A stretch of DNA of 41,235 nt from Terriglobia bacterium (GCA_020072965.1 JAIQFY010000046.1:1-41235), one strand, 5' to 3'. Shown: positions 1 to 7,804, counted from the stretch's first letter. Notes: a model not told the origin generated them from the sequence alone. A program made the numbers and translations.

Positions 1-155
1 CTACTTTGATCGCTGTGGACTCGTCTCGCTGCGAGATCAACACTTCGTGCTCCAGCGGTCTTTCTGAACCGCCGGATACGGAACCGTACGTCCGGTGGTG
101 TGGGAGGACGGCGGGGGTAACCCCGCCTCCTACCCGATGTCAGGGACCAATCGAG

Positions 156-380
156 AAATTCCAAATTCCAATATCCAAAATCCAAATAAAACCCAAGTAC
201 CAAATTCCAAAGAAAGCGAAACCACGAAAATTTCAAGTCATAAAGATCACGTTTCATAGAAGAAAGTGTTTCCGAATTGGTGTCGCAACGCTAGGCTTAT
301 CTGACAAAAGGGATCTCTGGGTTCTTTGGACACTGGAATTTGGGTTTTATTTGGATTTTGGACATTGGTATTTGGAGTTT
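156..380. repeat. Foldback pair of AT-rich dispersed repeats
   Basis: Two copies of an AAATCCAAATAAAACCC-type repeat face each other. Positions 175-196 are a perfect 22-bp reverse complement of 340-361, and similarity continues imperfectly on both sides. The roughly 145 bp between the arms shows no recognisable gene. Related copies lie near 1341, 17761, 18164, 18309 and 37831. The open frame running through this stretch encodes only repeat-derived sequence. Confidence 0.75.
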
Positions 381-573
381 CTGCAGTGTAGTTCCTTAAT
401 GCGAATTCCCCGAGATCAATGAAGGCAGTGTTGGGGCGGAAGAAAACTGTCCCACCGTCTTGGTGACGATAAAACGGTTAGGTGGGCTCGATTGGAAGCG
501 AGGCGGTGTATACTCTCCCGTACCGCAACGCCCGATTGGAAATTCCGGTGGTGCGCTCACCAGGAGGTTCTCA

Positions 574-1116
574 ATGCGTTTTCTATGGTTTCTTGTCCTT
601 GGTATCGTGCTCTTGTCACCTGCTGCTTTCGGCCAATCTGTCGCAACGGACTCACAAACGTTGCAAGCCCTGCTGGTGGAAGTGCGTCAGCTGCGTCAGG
701 ATCTGCAGACCAGTTTTGTGGCTGCGCAACGCGCGCAGATTCTCATCTACCGCGCGCAGGCCCAGGAGACCGTCGTCACCCGCCGAGTGCGTCAGCTCGA
801 TGACACCCGCGCAAAGCTTGCGGCGACTCAGTCTGATCGAAAGAGGCTGGCGGACCAAATCAAACGTATGGAGGAGACCGTGAGCAGCACGGAGAATACG
901 GTCGAACGGAAAGAGGTTGAAGCCGCCCTCCCCTTATTCAAGGCAAAGCTCGAAATGTTAGGCAACGAGGAACAGCAAAGCCAAGCGAGGGAAATAGAAT
1001 CAGAAGAGCAATTGCGGATGGAGCAGGCGAAGCTCGCCGAGCTGCATGACCAGTTGGACCGACTCCAAAAAACCCTTGAGAATTTGGGCCGGGAATCCGG
1101 CACCAGCCCACACTGA
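574..1116 (+). CDS. Secreted coiled-coil protein, unknown function
   Basis: This encodes 180 residues. The ATG at 574 is chosen because AGGAGG at 562-567 sits 6 bases upstream and because the product then begins with a clean signal peptide (MRFLWFLVLGIVLLSPAAFGQ), cleaved probably after AFG-Q. The mature part is almost entirely heptad-like and rich in Gln, Glu, Arg and Lys, with stretches such as VEVRQLRQDLQT and LAELHDQLDRLQKTLENLG, so a long coiled coil is expected. I see no catalytic motif. It stands alone between repeats. The role is unknown; an envelope or periplasmic structural protein is a guess. An in-frame start at 460 exists but has no ribosome site and would hide the signal peptide. 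Confidence 0.8.
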   Translation: MRFLWFLVLGIVLLSPAAFGQSVATDSQTLQALLVEVRQLRQDLQTSFVAAQRAQILIYRAQAQETVVTRRVRQLDDTRAKLAATQSDRKRLADQIKRMEETVSSTENTVERKEVEAALPLFKAKLEMLGNEEQQSQAREIESEEQLRMEQAKLAELHDQLDRLQKTLENLGRESGTSPH

Positions 1117-1340
1117 GCGACGCCCAGCACGGTTTCTTCTGAGGCAAGCAAAGGAATACACCTTCATCCCGGCTCAGACTCCACACCTGCGTCAATCGAA
1201 CAAGGCAAAATGTAAGGACGGCCTCGATCGAATGGAAGTTTTAGCTTTGGTAGTCCCGGTGAGCGTTCTTCTCACCGGGGGCTTTTGCACACATACAAGA
1301 GAAGCTCCCCCACGCTGAGTGGAAGAGTCCCCCGGAGCAG

Positions 1341-1403
1341 ATTGGAATTTGGGTTTTATTTGGATTTTGTCCGCCGCGGCGGATTGGATTTTGGATTTTC
1401 CCA
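1341..1403. repeat. AT-rich dispersed repeat split by a GC palindrome
   Basis: A copy of the TTGGGTTTTATTTGGATTTT repeat is interrupted at 1370-1383 by the perfect 14-base palindrome TCCGCCGCGGCGGA, after which TTGGATTTTGGATTTT resumes. A 15-base relative of the palindrome replaces part of a tRNA-Arg copy at 6959-6973. Confidence 0.7.
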
Positions 1404-1450
1404 CGGGTATCCCATCACACTCAGGAATATGGAGGAAAGTAAGCGGGATT

Positions 1451-1526
1451 TGGTGAGCCGTGCTGGACTCGAACCAGCGACCCTCTGCTTAAAAGGCAGA
1501 TGCTCTACCTCCTGAGCTAACGGCCC
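1451..1526 (-). tRNA. tRNA-Lys(TTT)
   Basis: Read on the minus strand this 76-base segment folds as a complete tRNA. The acceptor stem is GGGCCGT/ACGGCTC (one G-T pair), the D stem GCTC/GAGC, the anticodon stem TCTGC/GCAGA with loop CTTTTAA, and the T arm GCTGG-TTCGAGT-CCAGC. Discriminator A is followed by an encoded CCA. Anticodon TTT reads lysine codons. Confidence 0.96.
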
Positions 1527-1586
1527 CACCGGGAGAGGGAAGAATCATAGTCGAGGCGTGGGAGAGGTGTCAAATGCGAAGAGGTC

Positions 1587-1770
1587 TTAGGTGATAGGGG
1601 ATAGGTAATAGGTGATAGGGAGAGGGACCAGGCCCACAATTCGATCGCAAACCAAGGGACTGCTCCGATGACCCATTATTGGATCAACGCCTGAGCTGAT
1701 TCTATGATTTTCCTACCACCTATCACCTACCACCTATCACCTATTACCTATCACCTACCCCTACCCCTAC
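1587..1770. repeat. Inverted GGTGATAG-type repeat arrays
   Basis: Short tandem runs of GGTGATAGG/GGTAATAGG at 1589-1620 face reverse-complement runs (CCTATCACC) at 1713-1765. The 20 bases at 1600-1619 are a perfect reverse complement of 1733-1752. The array lies between tRNA-Lys and the 3' end of the lipoprotein gene and could form a large hairpin. No gene is seen in it. Confidence 0.7.
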
Positions 1771-1773
1771 CCC

Positions 1774-3249
1774 CTACTCCCTCTTCCCAAACAGCGTCCA
1801 GGGCTGGCCGGGCATATCGCGCAGATATTTTTCCTGCCACTGATATTCCGGATGCGCCTTGAGGAAATCCTTGGCCACGAAGTTCTGGCCGCAGGGATGA
1901 CCCATAGCCGCCCAGAATTTCATCTCGCCGGCGAGGGTTCCATCGATGGCCTTCGACTGCACCGTCCCGCCGGGATAGAATTTACCCCACTCCCACTCCG
2001 GAGTTCCCCGCGCATCCCGGTCGACGTGCCCGCACAGCGTGTTGGCGTCCGCTTCCTCCTTGTTTCGAAATGTGTCGAGGTGGTTGGCCTCAAATTTCTT
2101 GGCGGATTCGACGTCGATCCTTCCTTTATACTGTTTCATCAACGATTCCCAGCAGACGCGCCGCGCGTTGGGTGAAGTATTCTTTGCCTTCGTGTTGAAA
2201 GTCGTCTCCTCTTTGATCACCTTGGGATCGACGGGAAAATTCGAGCCCACAAAATATCCGTCCTGGGTCCGCTCCAGCGGGGTGTTCTTGAGTCCCAGTT
2301 CGAGGCGGGCGATTTCGCCGGTCTTGTTGTCGCCGATCAGCCAGTCATTGGCATAGCCGCCGTTGTTGCCTTCGCGCATTGTGGCAACCCAGTCATCGAT
2401 GGAGGCAGCGTATTGAATGGCCTTGCGCGCGCGAACAAATTCCGCAATGCCGTTGGGATCAAATCCCTGAAACTGGGTGATCGTCGTTTCCGTCACCATG
2501 ATACCGGCATCGTTCACATTAAAATCGTCGCCGCTGTGGATGAACCCGGGCATGGCATCCATCAGGACGCGGTGGCCTTTCTCGGGGACGAGGTCCATGA
2601 TCACATTCCACCGTTCTCCGGTGACGTAGCTGGTCCAGTTGTTGTGGGCCATGACGATTTGACCGTCCTTGGTCCATGAACCCGTGGCCACGAAGGCGCT
2701 GCAGTTGCCGGGCGCTTTGTTTTCGGCGGCCTTGGGATCCGTTTTCGATTTGAGCCATGGCACATAATAGAACGCCATCTCCTCCATCGCGTTCATCGCG
2801 ACAACGTCCTCGCGATCAATCTTGTTGGCGCCCAGCTTGGCGTTGGCGCCGCGGACGATGCCGTCGATCTCTTTCTGATATTCTTCGGGGGTCTTCGACC
2901 AGAACAGCTTGAGCGATTCGGTGCGGTAGAAGTCCCAATTCTTTTTGGTGTCATGATCCAGGACCATCGAGAGGGCCCCGCGCAGATCGAGAATTTCGTT
3001 GGCCAGCAGATAGCCATGCTGGTAGCCCACTACATCGGGAGCGCCTTCCAGGTGGACATGGATCCAGCCGTTTTCATCCCGGCGCGAGGCCTTGGCCATC
3101 ATCTGGTCCGAGGTTGGCGCGCTGACCGTAGTCTTTGGCTCCGGCTTGGGCGCTGGCCTTGAACAGGCCGACAGGAAAAAAAGGAGAAGAACACACAGCC
3201 CAACAAAGAGTGGCCGCTTCGATGCGGGCAGTCTTGGATCGAGACTCAT
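1774..3249 (-). CDS. Phospholipase B-like (Ntn-hydrolase) lipoprotein
   Basis: This encodes 491 residues. The start at 3249 follows a G-rich ribosome site and gives a lipoprotein signal with lipobox LSAC (Cys29), so the protein should be anchored to the envelope. The body resembles the phospholipase B-like / C45-type N-terminal nucleophile hydrolases, which self-cleave before a Cys and hydrolyse amide or acyl-ester bonds. The diagnostic stretch is GNCSAF (Cys183 as likely nucleophile) followed by IVMAHNNW, matching the family pattern CSA...AHNTW. Further family-like segments are HSGDDFNVNDAGIMVTETTI and GNNGGYANDWLIGD. The substrate cannot be told. The open frame continues upstream without a stop into a GIY-YIG remnant, but lipobox and ribosome site favour the internal start. 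Confidence 0.82.
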   Translation of the reverse strand: MSLDPRLPASKRPLFVGLCVLLLFFLSACSRPAPKPEPKTTVSAPTSDQMMAKASRRDENGWIHVHLEGAPDVVGYQHGYLLANEILDLRGALSMVLDHDTKKNWDFYRTESLKLFWSKTPEEYQKEIDGIVRGANAKLGANKIDREDVVAMNAMEEMAFYYVPWLKSKTDPKAAENKAPGNCSAFVATGSWTKDGQIVMAHNNWTSYVTGERWNVIMDLVPEKGHRVLMDAMPGFIHSGDDFNVNDAGIMVTETTITQFQGFDPNGIAEFVRARKAIQYAASIDDWVATMREGNNGGYANDWLIGDNKTGEIARLELGLKNTPLERTQDGYFVGSNFPVDPKVIKEETTFNTKAKNTSPNARRVCWESLMKQYKGRIDVESAKKFEANHLDTFRNKEEADANTLCGHVDRDARGTPEWEWGKFYPGGTVQSKAIDGTLAGEMKFWAAMGHPCGQNFVAKDFLKAHPEYQWQEKYLRDMPGQPWTLFGKRE

Positions 3250-3375
3250 GAATAACCCCCTGTTCCGAAAAGAGAGAGTGTGTAAAATCGGGTTTGGAAA
3301 TTCTGCGAATATCTGTGAAATCTGCGGATCGCTATGTACTTTAATCGATTTGATGGGGAGAAGCACTTCAAAAAT

Positions 3376-3492
3376 TAAGGCAACTATGATGATTTCCCGG
3401 TTGTGCGGCTCGATCCGGTGGGACAAATCCGACGTGTGACCGGTATAAGACCGTCTCGTCATCAAGCTGCGAAGGACATAAACACTGAACAT
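3376..3492 (-). pseudogene. 5' remnant of a GIY-YIG nuclease-like gene
   Basis: Translation from the ATG at 3492 gives MFSVYVLRSLMTRRSYTGHT, clearly the same N-terminus as the GIY-YIG genes at 6687 and 7101. The similarity ends after about 32 residues (near HNREI) and the rest of the domain is missing. The sequence then runs in frame into the lipoprotein gene. It lies just downstream of the 3' end of tRNA-Arg, the same arrangement as in the two plus-strand copies. Confidence 0.8.
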
Positions 3493-3578
3493 GATGGAGT
3501 CTTCTATCGGGGGAGGGTGAATGTGAGTCTGCGGATTTCCACCACTGGTCAACCATTTAGATTTCGCGGGGGAGATCG

Positions 3579-3655
<77 letters not shown>

Positions 3656-3720
3656 ACAGGCGGGCTGCTAAATCAGAACGGCCAAGAAAAATAGCACAGA
3701 ATCGGATTTTTTTGAAGAGT

Positions 3721-3876
3721 TCGTTCGTCAGTTTGAGGGACAACCTGGATCTGACGATTCCCGCAGGGAGACTCATGTATCAGGTTGTCGGGGCTCTGGC
3801 AGAGTTTGAGCGCTGTCCGATTGCCGAGAGGGTCAAGGCCGGAATTGAAAACGCCCAATCGAAAAGTGTGAGAATC
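3721..3876 (+). pseudogene. Serine recombinase (resolvase/invertase) fragment
   Basis: About 50 codons in one frame read FVSLRDNLDLTIPAGRLM, then a stretch containing GALAEFER and ERVKAGIENA. This is the central part of the resolvase/invertase family of serine recombinases, at the end of the catalytic domain and the start of helix E. The catalytic N-terminus with the active Ser and the DNA-binding C-terminus are absent, so it cannot be active. It lies about 65 bp from tRNA-Arg, a common insertion site for integrating elements, and is followed directly by a dispersed repeat. Confidence 0.8.
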
Positions 3877-3885
3877 GATCTGCGT

Positions 3886-3964
3886 CATCCGCGAAATCTG
3901 TGGATCAAACAATGGCCCAATGTCAGTGAACGACCCGAATTTCTTTCTGACCCTCGCATGTGGA
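3886..3964. repeat. Dispersed repeat, copy 1 (CATCCGCGAAATCTGTGG)
   Basis: The stretch starting CATCCGCGAAATCTGTGG and ending GACCCTCGCATG recurs with scattered differences at 7805-7880. Its first part (to GGATCAAA) occurs a third time at about 16292-16315. Function unknown; it borders gene fragments in two of the three places. Confidence 0.75.
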
Positions 3965-4064
3965 ATGACCCTGAAATAATTGGGAGAGCAGGCCGGCGTG
4001 ATGGACTCTTGTGCGGGCAGCAAAGCCATTCTCCGGTTCCAAGAAAGACTAAAGTGCAAATGGA

Positions 4065-4127
4065 GTCAAGTCTAAATTTTCAATTGTGATGTTTGTGGAG
4101 GAGAACTATTGAAAATTTAGATCTGAC
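4065..4127. repeat. Solitary inverted repeat of the GTCAAGTCTAAATTTT family
   Basis: Arms at 4065-4084 (GTCAAGTCTAAATTTTCAAT) and 4108-4127 are 20 bases each and reverse-complementary with two mismatches, around a 23-base loop. A close relative sits at 37622-37688 and single arms at about 17512 and 21402. This looks like a small non-autonomous or REP-like element. Confidence 0.7.
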
Positions 4128-4687
4128 ACAACTTTGAGATGTGTGACCCTAAAATGCAAACGCCCTCTCTCTCGCATCCGTCTGGGGATGGATATAGCGC
4201 TGTGTGATGCTGATGGAACTGTGTTCGGCGATGCGGCTTCGTGTTGCAGTGATGACTCAACTTGATTGTGCCGTAGCCGAGCGTTAGAGGTGAGAACAGA
4301 AGTGTGATGTGAAAAAGCGCACAAGACCAAATATAGATTGAATTTTTCAATGGTGAGATTAGAATCGGCTCGGTAATACTTATAGCAGCCGTGTCCGAGA
4401 AATCCAGGAACCTCCGAGACAAGGCAAGTCGGTATACAATGCCGCTTGCTCGGGGTTCCAAGAGAGAGGTCGCTCCTGGGTATCCTCTTGGAAACTCGGC
4501 GGCGCTCACCCAAGATGACGAGCGTCCGGCTGAATCTTCGATTTCAACTGGTTCCCGGACAACAAACAACTGCTTCCATCTCGGGGTGAGATCAGGACCG
4601 ATGCGGTCCTACTGAGCAATCTCCGCTGAATCTCGGAAAAAGACTCTTAAGATACCCCAAGCTAGTCCTGAGCGTCGGCTACTCCAA
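4128..4687. other. Region without recognisable gene
   Basis: About 560 bp with no supportable gene. Open frames exist on both strands, but none has a ribosome site, a recognisable domain or coding-like composition. I see no RNA fold or repeat apart from the end of the inverted repeat just upstream. Confidence 0.5.
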
Positions 4688-4945
4688 ATGCACTCTGGAG
4701 TGGGCGCCAGTTATATTGCCAAGTGCTCCGCCTGCCACCCGCGGGACGGCTCGGGTGCAGGCACTATCGGCAGGAGCATGCGAATTCCCAGCCTCTCCTC
4801 GCCACAAGTTCACGCGCAAAGCGATGAAGACCCGGCAAGCGTGACCAGCAACGGCGCAAGCAAAATGCCTGCCTACAAAAAGAAGTACAGCTCGGAGGAT
4901 ATTCAGCGATTAGTTGCCTATATTCGCGAGCTAGCCAGGAAGTAG
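4688..4945 (+). pseudogene. Cytochrome c domain lacking its export signal
   Basis: The 85 residues form one small class I cytochrome c domain: a CSACH haem-binding motif (CxxCH) near residue 13, then KMPAY, whose Met is the probable axial ligand, and a final helix DIQRLVAYIREL. No signal peptide or membrane anchor precedes the haem motif, although haem c is attached outside the cytoplasm. No ribosome site is visible before the ATG. I therefore think the 5' end is lost. It lies 360 bp upstream of the tetrahaem cytochrome on the same strand. A functional gene with an unseen upstream start is possible but unlikely. Confidence 0.6.
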
Positions 4946-5306
4946 CAGCAGTACAGTATCCTTGAGCTCTGGGCGGCATCGGACGGCCGCAAATTTGAAA
5001 ACCCTGAATTGAGCTGTTGACATCAAGATTGACAAGGCGCGAAAACAAGCTACATGAATCCCGGGTTGTTGAGCTTGCAGAGCAAGGGTACAACCGCAGC
5101 GATCTGCCGGAGACGGGAATGAAACTGCCGACGGCTGAGACCTGCAGATAATGTCACAACAACAAGAGCTCTTTTGTTAGGAAAGGTCAACCCTTCAATT
5201 GTGAGCAGCGGAAAGCACAAGGAGTTCATCAGCACCTTCCCATGAAATATCCCCACTGAAATCGCACTGTGGGAGAAGACTCAAGGGCTGGTTCAGGAGG
5301 TCTCAA
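4946..5306. other. Gap between cytochrome genes
   Basis: About 360 bp with no gene I can support. The last bases hold the strong ribosome site of the tetrahaem cytochrome gene. I could not pick a convincing promoter by eye. Confidence 0.5.
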
Positions 5307-6545
5307 ATGGAATCCAGGCAAAAGAAGGAATTTCTCTTTTGGGTGATGGCTGCAGCGGCTGCTCTCCTCATTTTTTTCCTGGTGTTCAAATACTGGAAAT
5401 ATTCTCGCCTCCGCAATGAGCGCATGTTGAGCACTTTCATGGCTGGAAATCCCCATGAAGGAGGGCGGGTGTTTTCTGATAAAGGATGCGGGCGTTGTCA
5501 TGCCATTGGCGGCGTTGGCGGCGCTCAAAGTGGCGGTCAGGCGCGCGACTTGGGAAGGATGCCGGGGGAAAATCTGAGTCTGAATGAATTGGCAACCGCC
5601 ATGTGGAATCACGCTCCCGAGATGTGGAAGCGCATGGGAGAAGAAAAATTCGATTATCCACGCCTCAATGAAGAGGAGACCACAAACCTGTTCGCATTCC
5701 TCTATGAAATTCGGTACTTGAATGAGGACGGGGATCCGGATCGCGGTCAAATGCTCTTCTCAAGCAAGGGATGTATCCAGTGCCATGCGATTCAAGGTCA
5801 CGGCGGGCACACGGGACCTGACCTGGCGGAGAACCCCTCACTGCAGGTTCCCTTCATCTGGGCACAAGAGATGTGGAACCATGCCCCTCGCATGCAAGAA
5901 CTGATTCGCTATAAAAACCTGCCTTGGCCCAAGTTCGGTGAGAACGAAATGGTTGATCTGATGAGTTACGTCCAAAGCCAGAACGGAGGTGTACGTCGGG
6001 GATTTGAGGTTCTGCCGGCGGACCCGGCCCATGGGCGTGAACTCTTCCGTGAGAAAGGATGCATTCTCTGTCACGCGGTCGACGGTGAGGGAGGTACTGT
6101 CGGGCCCGACTTGGGGCGGAACCAAAAGCTTCTCCATACGCTCACGCAGTTGGGTGGGCAGATGTGGAATCATTCGCCCGAAATGGGGCAAGCCATGAAA
6201 TCGAAGGGAATCGAACGTCCTCGATTTGAGGGAAGGGAAATGCCCGATCTGATTGCCTATCTTTACACGGTTCACTACTTCGACGATCCCGGAGACATGC
6301 AGACAGGGAGCCAGGTTTTTAAAGCCAAGGGCTGTGCCACCTGCCATGGAGAAAATGGTCAGGGCGGGAAAGGGGGGCCCGCTATCCAATACCTCAAAGG
6401 GAAATTCTCGGTGGTCCGAATGGCCTACACCATGTGGCAGCATGGCCCTCAGATGTATGCTCGCGCGCAGCAACAGAATATCCCGTGGCCAAAATTCCAG
6501 GGAAACGACATGGCAAATCTGATTGCCTACTTGAATTCCCGATAG
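5307..6545 (+). CDS. Membrane-anchored tetrahaem cytochrome c
   Basis: This encodes 412 residues, with CAGGAGG ending 6 bases before the ATG. One transmembrane helix (about residues 9-28) anchors a periplasmic part made of four tandem cytochrome c domains. The haem motifs are CGRCH (61-65), CIQCH (156-160), CILCH (252-256) and CATCH (343-347). Each domain then has MW[NQ]HxPxM (99, 189, 286 and 376), whose last Met is a likely axial ligand, and a closing helix like EMxDLxAYL. The regular spacing points to internal duplication. It should carry electrons in the envelope; the partner is unknown because no oxidase, reductase or quinol enzyme lies nearby. The gene is intact, unlike most of its surroundings. 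Confidence 0.9.
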   Translation: MESRQKKEFLFWVMAAAAALLIFFLVFKYWKYSRLRNERMLSTFMAGNPHEGGRVFSDKGCGRCHAIGGVGGAQSGGQARDLGRMPGENLSLNELATAMWNHAPEMWKRMGEEKFDYPRLNEEETTNLFAFLYEIRYLNEDGDPDRGQMLFSSKGCIQCHAIQGHGGHTGPDLAENPSLQVPFIWAQEMWNHAPRMQELIRYKNLPWPKFGENEMVDLMSYVQSQNGGVRRGFEVLPADPAHGRELFREKGCILCHAVDGEGGTVGPDLGRNQKLLHTLTQLGGQMWNHSPEMGQAMKSKGIERPRFEGREMPDLIAYLYTVHYFDDPGDMQTGSQVFKAKGCATCHGENGQGGKGGPAIQYLKGKFSVVRMAYTMWQHGPQMYARAQQQNIPWPKFQGNDMANLIAYLNSR

Positions 6546-6556
6546 TGTTGGAATTC

Positions 6557-6599
6557 ACGAATCAGAAGGCCAGGTGTTCGAATCACCTCGGGCGCACCA
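6557..6599 (+). pseudogene. tRNA-Arg 3' half, copy 1
   Basis: The 43 bases from ACGAATCAGAAGG to GGGCGCACCA match the tRNA-Arg gene at 3579-3655 from the anticodon to the CCA end. No 5' half is present; a different sequence (TTGGAATTC) abuts the anticodon position. The flank after CCA is shared with the second copy at 7014 and leads into a GIY-YIG gene. Confidence 0.88.
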
Positions 6600-6686
6600 C
6601 GATTCTCCCTGTTGAATGGATAGCGTTCGCCGCCGTTGGAAACTAGAACGCCCGATATTCACCCTCCTCCAATACAGGACTCAATC

Positions 6687-6956
6687 ATGTTCAGCGTTTA
6701 TGTCCTTCGAAGCGTCATGACCGGACGATTTTATACTGGGTACACATCGGATTTGTCGCACCGGATCAAGCAGCACAACCACGGAATCACAAAGTCAACC
6801 CAGCATGAGGGCCCATGGGAGCTCGTTCACCAAGAGCAGTTTGCGACGCGTTCGGAGGCGTTGCGTCGGGAGCGCTATCTAAAAACCGGAAAAGGCCGTG
6901 AGGAGCTTAAGAGATTATTAGTTTTGGTTGAAGTCGTCTCACGCTCAGCTGGATAG
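6687..6956 (+). CDS. GIY-YIG nuclease superfamily protein (full copy)
   Basis: The 89 residues form a single small GIY-YIG domain of the UvrC-like/YhbQ-like type, usually 80-100 residues. The first strand is YVLRS and the second FYTGYTSDLSHRIKQHN, with the Tyr and Arg expected at the active site. Then come GPWELVHQEQF and RSEALRRERYLKTGKG, carrying the conserved Glu. Small proteins of this group are often called structure-specific nucleases, but their role is poorly known. The ATG at 6687 is conserved in all three copies in the window. The last residues (VVSRSAG) and the TAG stop are read from a tRNA-Arg copy: the stop lies in the D-loop sequence GGATAGAG. A tRNA-Arg 3' half lies 88 bp upstream. 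Confidence 0.82.
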   Translation: MFSVYVLRSVMTGRFYTGYTSDLSHRIKQHNHGITKSTQHEGPWELVHQEQFATRSEALRRERYLKTGKGREELKRLLVLVEVVSRSAG

Positions 6957-7013
6957 AGTCCGCCGGCGGCGGAAATCAGAAGGCCAGGTGTTCGAATCAC
7001 CTCGGGCGCACCA
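6943..7013 (+). pseudogene. tRNA-Arg pseudogene, anticodon arm replaced
   Basis: Positions 6943-6958 (GCTCAGCTGGATAGAG) match the D arm of tRNA-Arg(ACG), and 6974-7013 match from AATCAGAAGG to CCA. Between them the 12 bases holding the 5' side of the anticodon stem and the anticodon are replaced by 15 bases, TCCGCCGGCGGCGGA, a near-palindrome. The 5' acceptor strand is also missing. It cannot make a working tRNA. Its D-arm part supplies the stop codon of the GIY-YIG gene before it. Confidence 0.88.
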
Positions 7014-7100
7014 CGATTCCCCCTGTTGAATGGATGGCGTTCGCCGCCGTTGGAAACCAGAACGCCCGATATTCACCCTCCTCCAATACAGGACTCAATC

Positions 7101-7268
7101 ATGTTCAGCGTTTATGTCCTTCGAAGCGTGACGACCGGGCGATTTTACACCGGTTACACGTCGGATTTGTCGCACCGCATCGAACAGCACAACCGGGGAA
7201 TCACAAAATCAACAAAGCACGACGGCCCGTGGGATGAATGGGGTCGTATCTTTGCAATCTACAATTAG
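7101..7268 (+). pseudogene. Truncated GIY-YIG gene, second plus-strand copy
   Basis: The first 45 or so codons (MFSVYVLRSVTTGRFYTGYT and on to KSTKHDGPW) are nearly the same as in the gene at 6687. After GPW the frame runs into foreign sequence (DEWGRIFAIYN) and stops, exactly where a foldback element starts at 7236. The conserved Glu region is lost, so activity is unlikely. The upstream flank back to the tRNA-Arg 3' half is almost identical to that of the first copy, showing a tandem duplication of about 415 bp. Confidence 0.85.
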
Positions 7269-7539
7269 GATTTGGCCGGATGGAAGATCTCTGCTAACTG
7301 CTTGTCTTTCTCCAGTCTTTCTTGGAACCGAGGGAGAGCCAGAGACGGTGATCCGGCCCGTCGCGCTTGCCACAACACCAGGCCTGGTGCTGTGATGCCA
7401 TTCCCCTGCAGAGGCGACCGACCACGTTCTTGTTATGGACCCTCCCTCGGACCCTACAGTGGGTAGCACAGAGGGGGAAAACTCGTCCGAAATCTTTACT
7501 GCTATTAAATTGAAGAATGCAAAGATACGACCCCAATTC
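7236..7539. mobile_element. Foldback (MITE-like) element, 304 bp
   Basis: The ends 7236-7266 and 7508-7539 are reverse complements over about 31 bases with two mismatches and one gap; the core GGGGTCGTATCTTTGCA is perfect. Weaker complementarity continues inward (GGATTTGGCCGGA against TCCGAAATCTTT). The left end cuts the truncated GIY-YIG copy and the right end joins a phosphatase fragment. The inside carries no recognisable gene. A 17-base piece (CGGTTCCAAGAAAGACT) also occurs at about 4034-4050. No clear target duplication is visible, so transposition is inferred from structure only. Confidence 0.6.
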
Positions 7540-7544
7540 TTTTG

Positions 7545-7715
7545 TTCGGGGTCGAGAGACTGGGCGAGACGGTTCGACGGTCGAGCCATCTCCCTCCCGA
7601 AGAGATTATTGCAGAACTGTACAACTCGGTCTTGACCTTTGCGAATGGAGCCCGGCAACTGGACGATTTGACCGCCGTCGTGATCAAACGCGCCGAAGCC
7701 CGGCCAGTGCATTAG
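7545..7715 (+). pseudogene. 3' fragment of a PP2C/RsbU-type phosphatase gene
   Basis: There is no start codon, but the frame from about 7545 reads FGVERLGETVRRSSHLPPEE, then IIAELYNSVLTFANG and QLDDLTAVVIKR, ending at TAG 7713-7715. This is the C-terminal end of SpoIIE/RsbU-type serine phosphatases; the DDLTAVVIK strand holds the final metal-binding Asp. The catalytic core upstream is missing. The fragment begins at the right end of the foldback element, so that insertion or its excision probably removed the rest. It is the remains of a partner-switching regulator, not a working gene. Confidence 0.8.
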
Positions 7716-7804
7716 TCCGCTGCCGGCGAATCGCCCTTGGCATCCGGCCCTGTCCCCAACTTCCATTTCGGAGCCCTGGAGTTTGACCTGGTTTTCCTTC
7801 TGTG

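Noticed and set aside
460-573. Upstream start for the coiled-coil protein
   Set aside because: No ribosome site; it would place about 38 residues before a well-formed signal peptide that has its own AGGAGG.
1587-1770. CRISPR-like array in the GGTGATAG repeats
   Set aside because: Units are only 7-9 bases, are irregular, are arranged as opposed blocks and lack spacers. No cas genes are present.
4106-4569. Minus-strand frames of 135 and 150 codons
   Set aside because: Overlapping frames without ribosome site or recognisable sequence, beginning in an inverted repeat.
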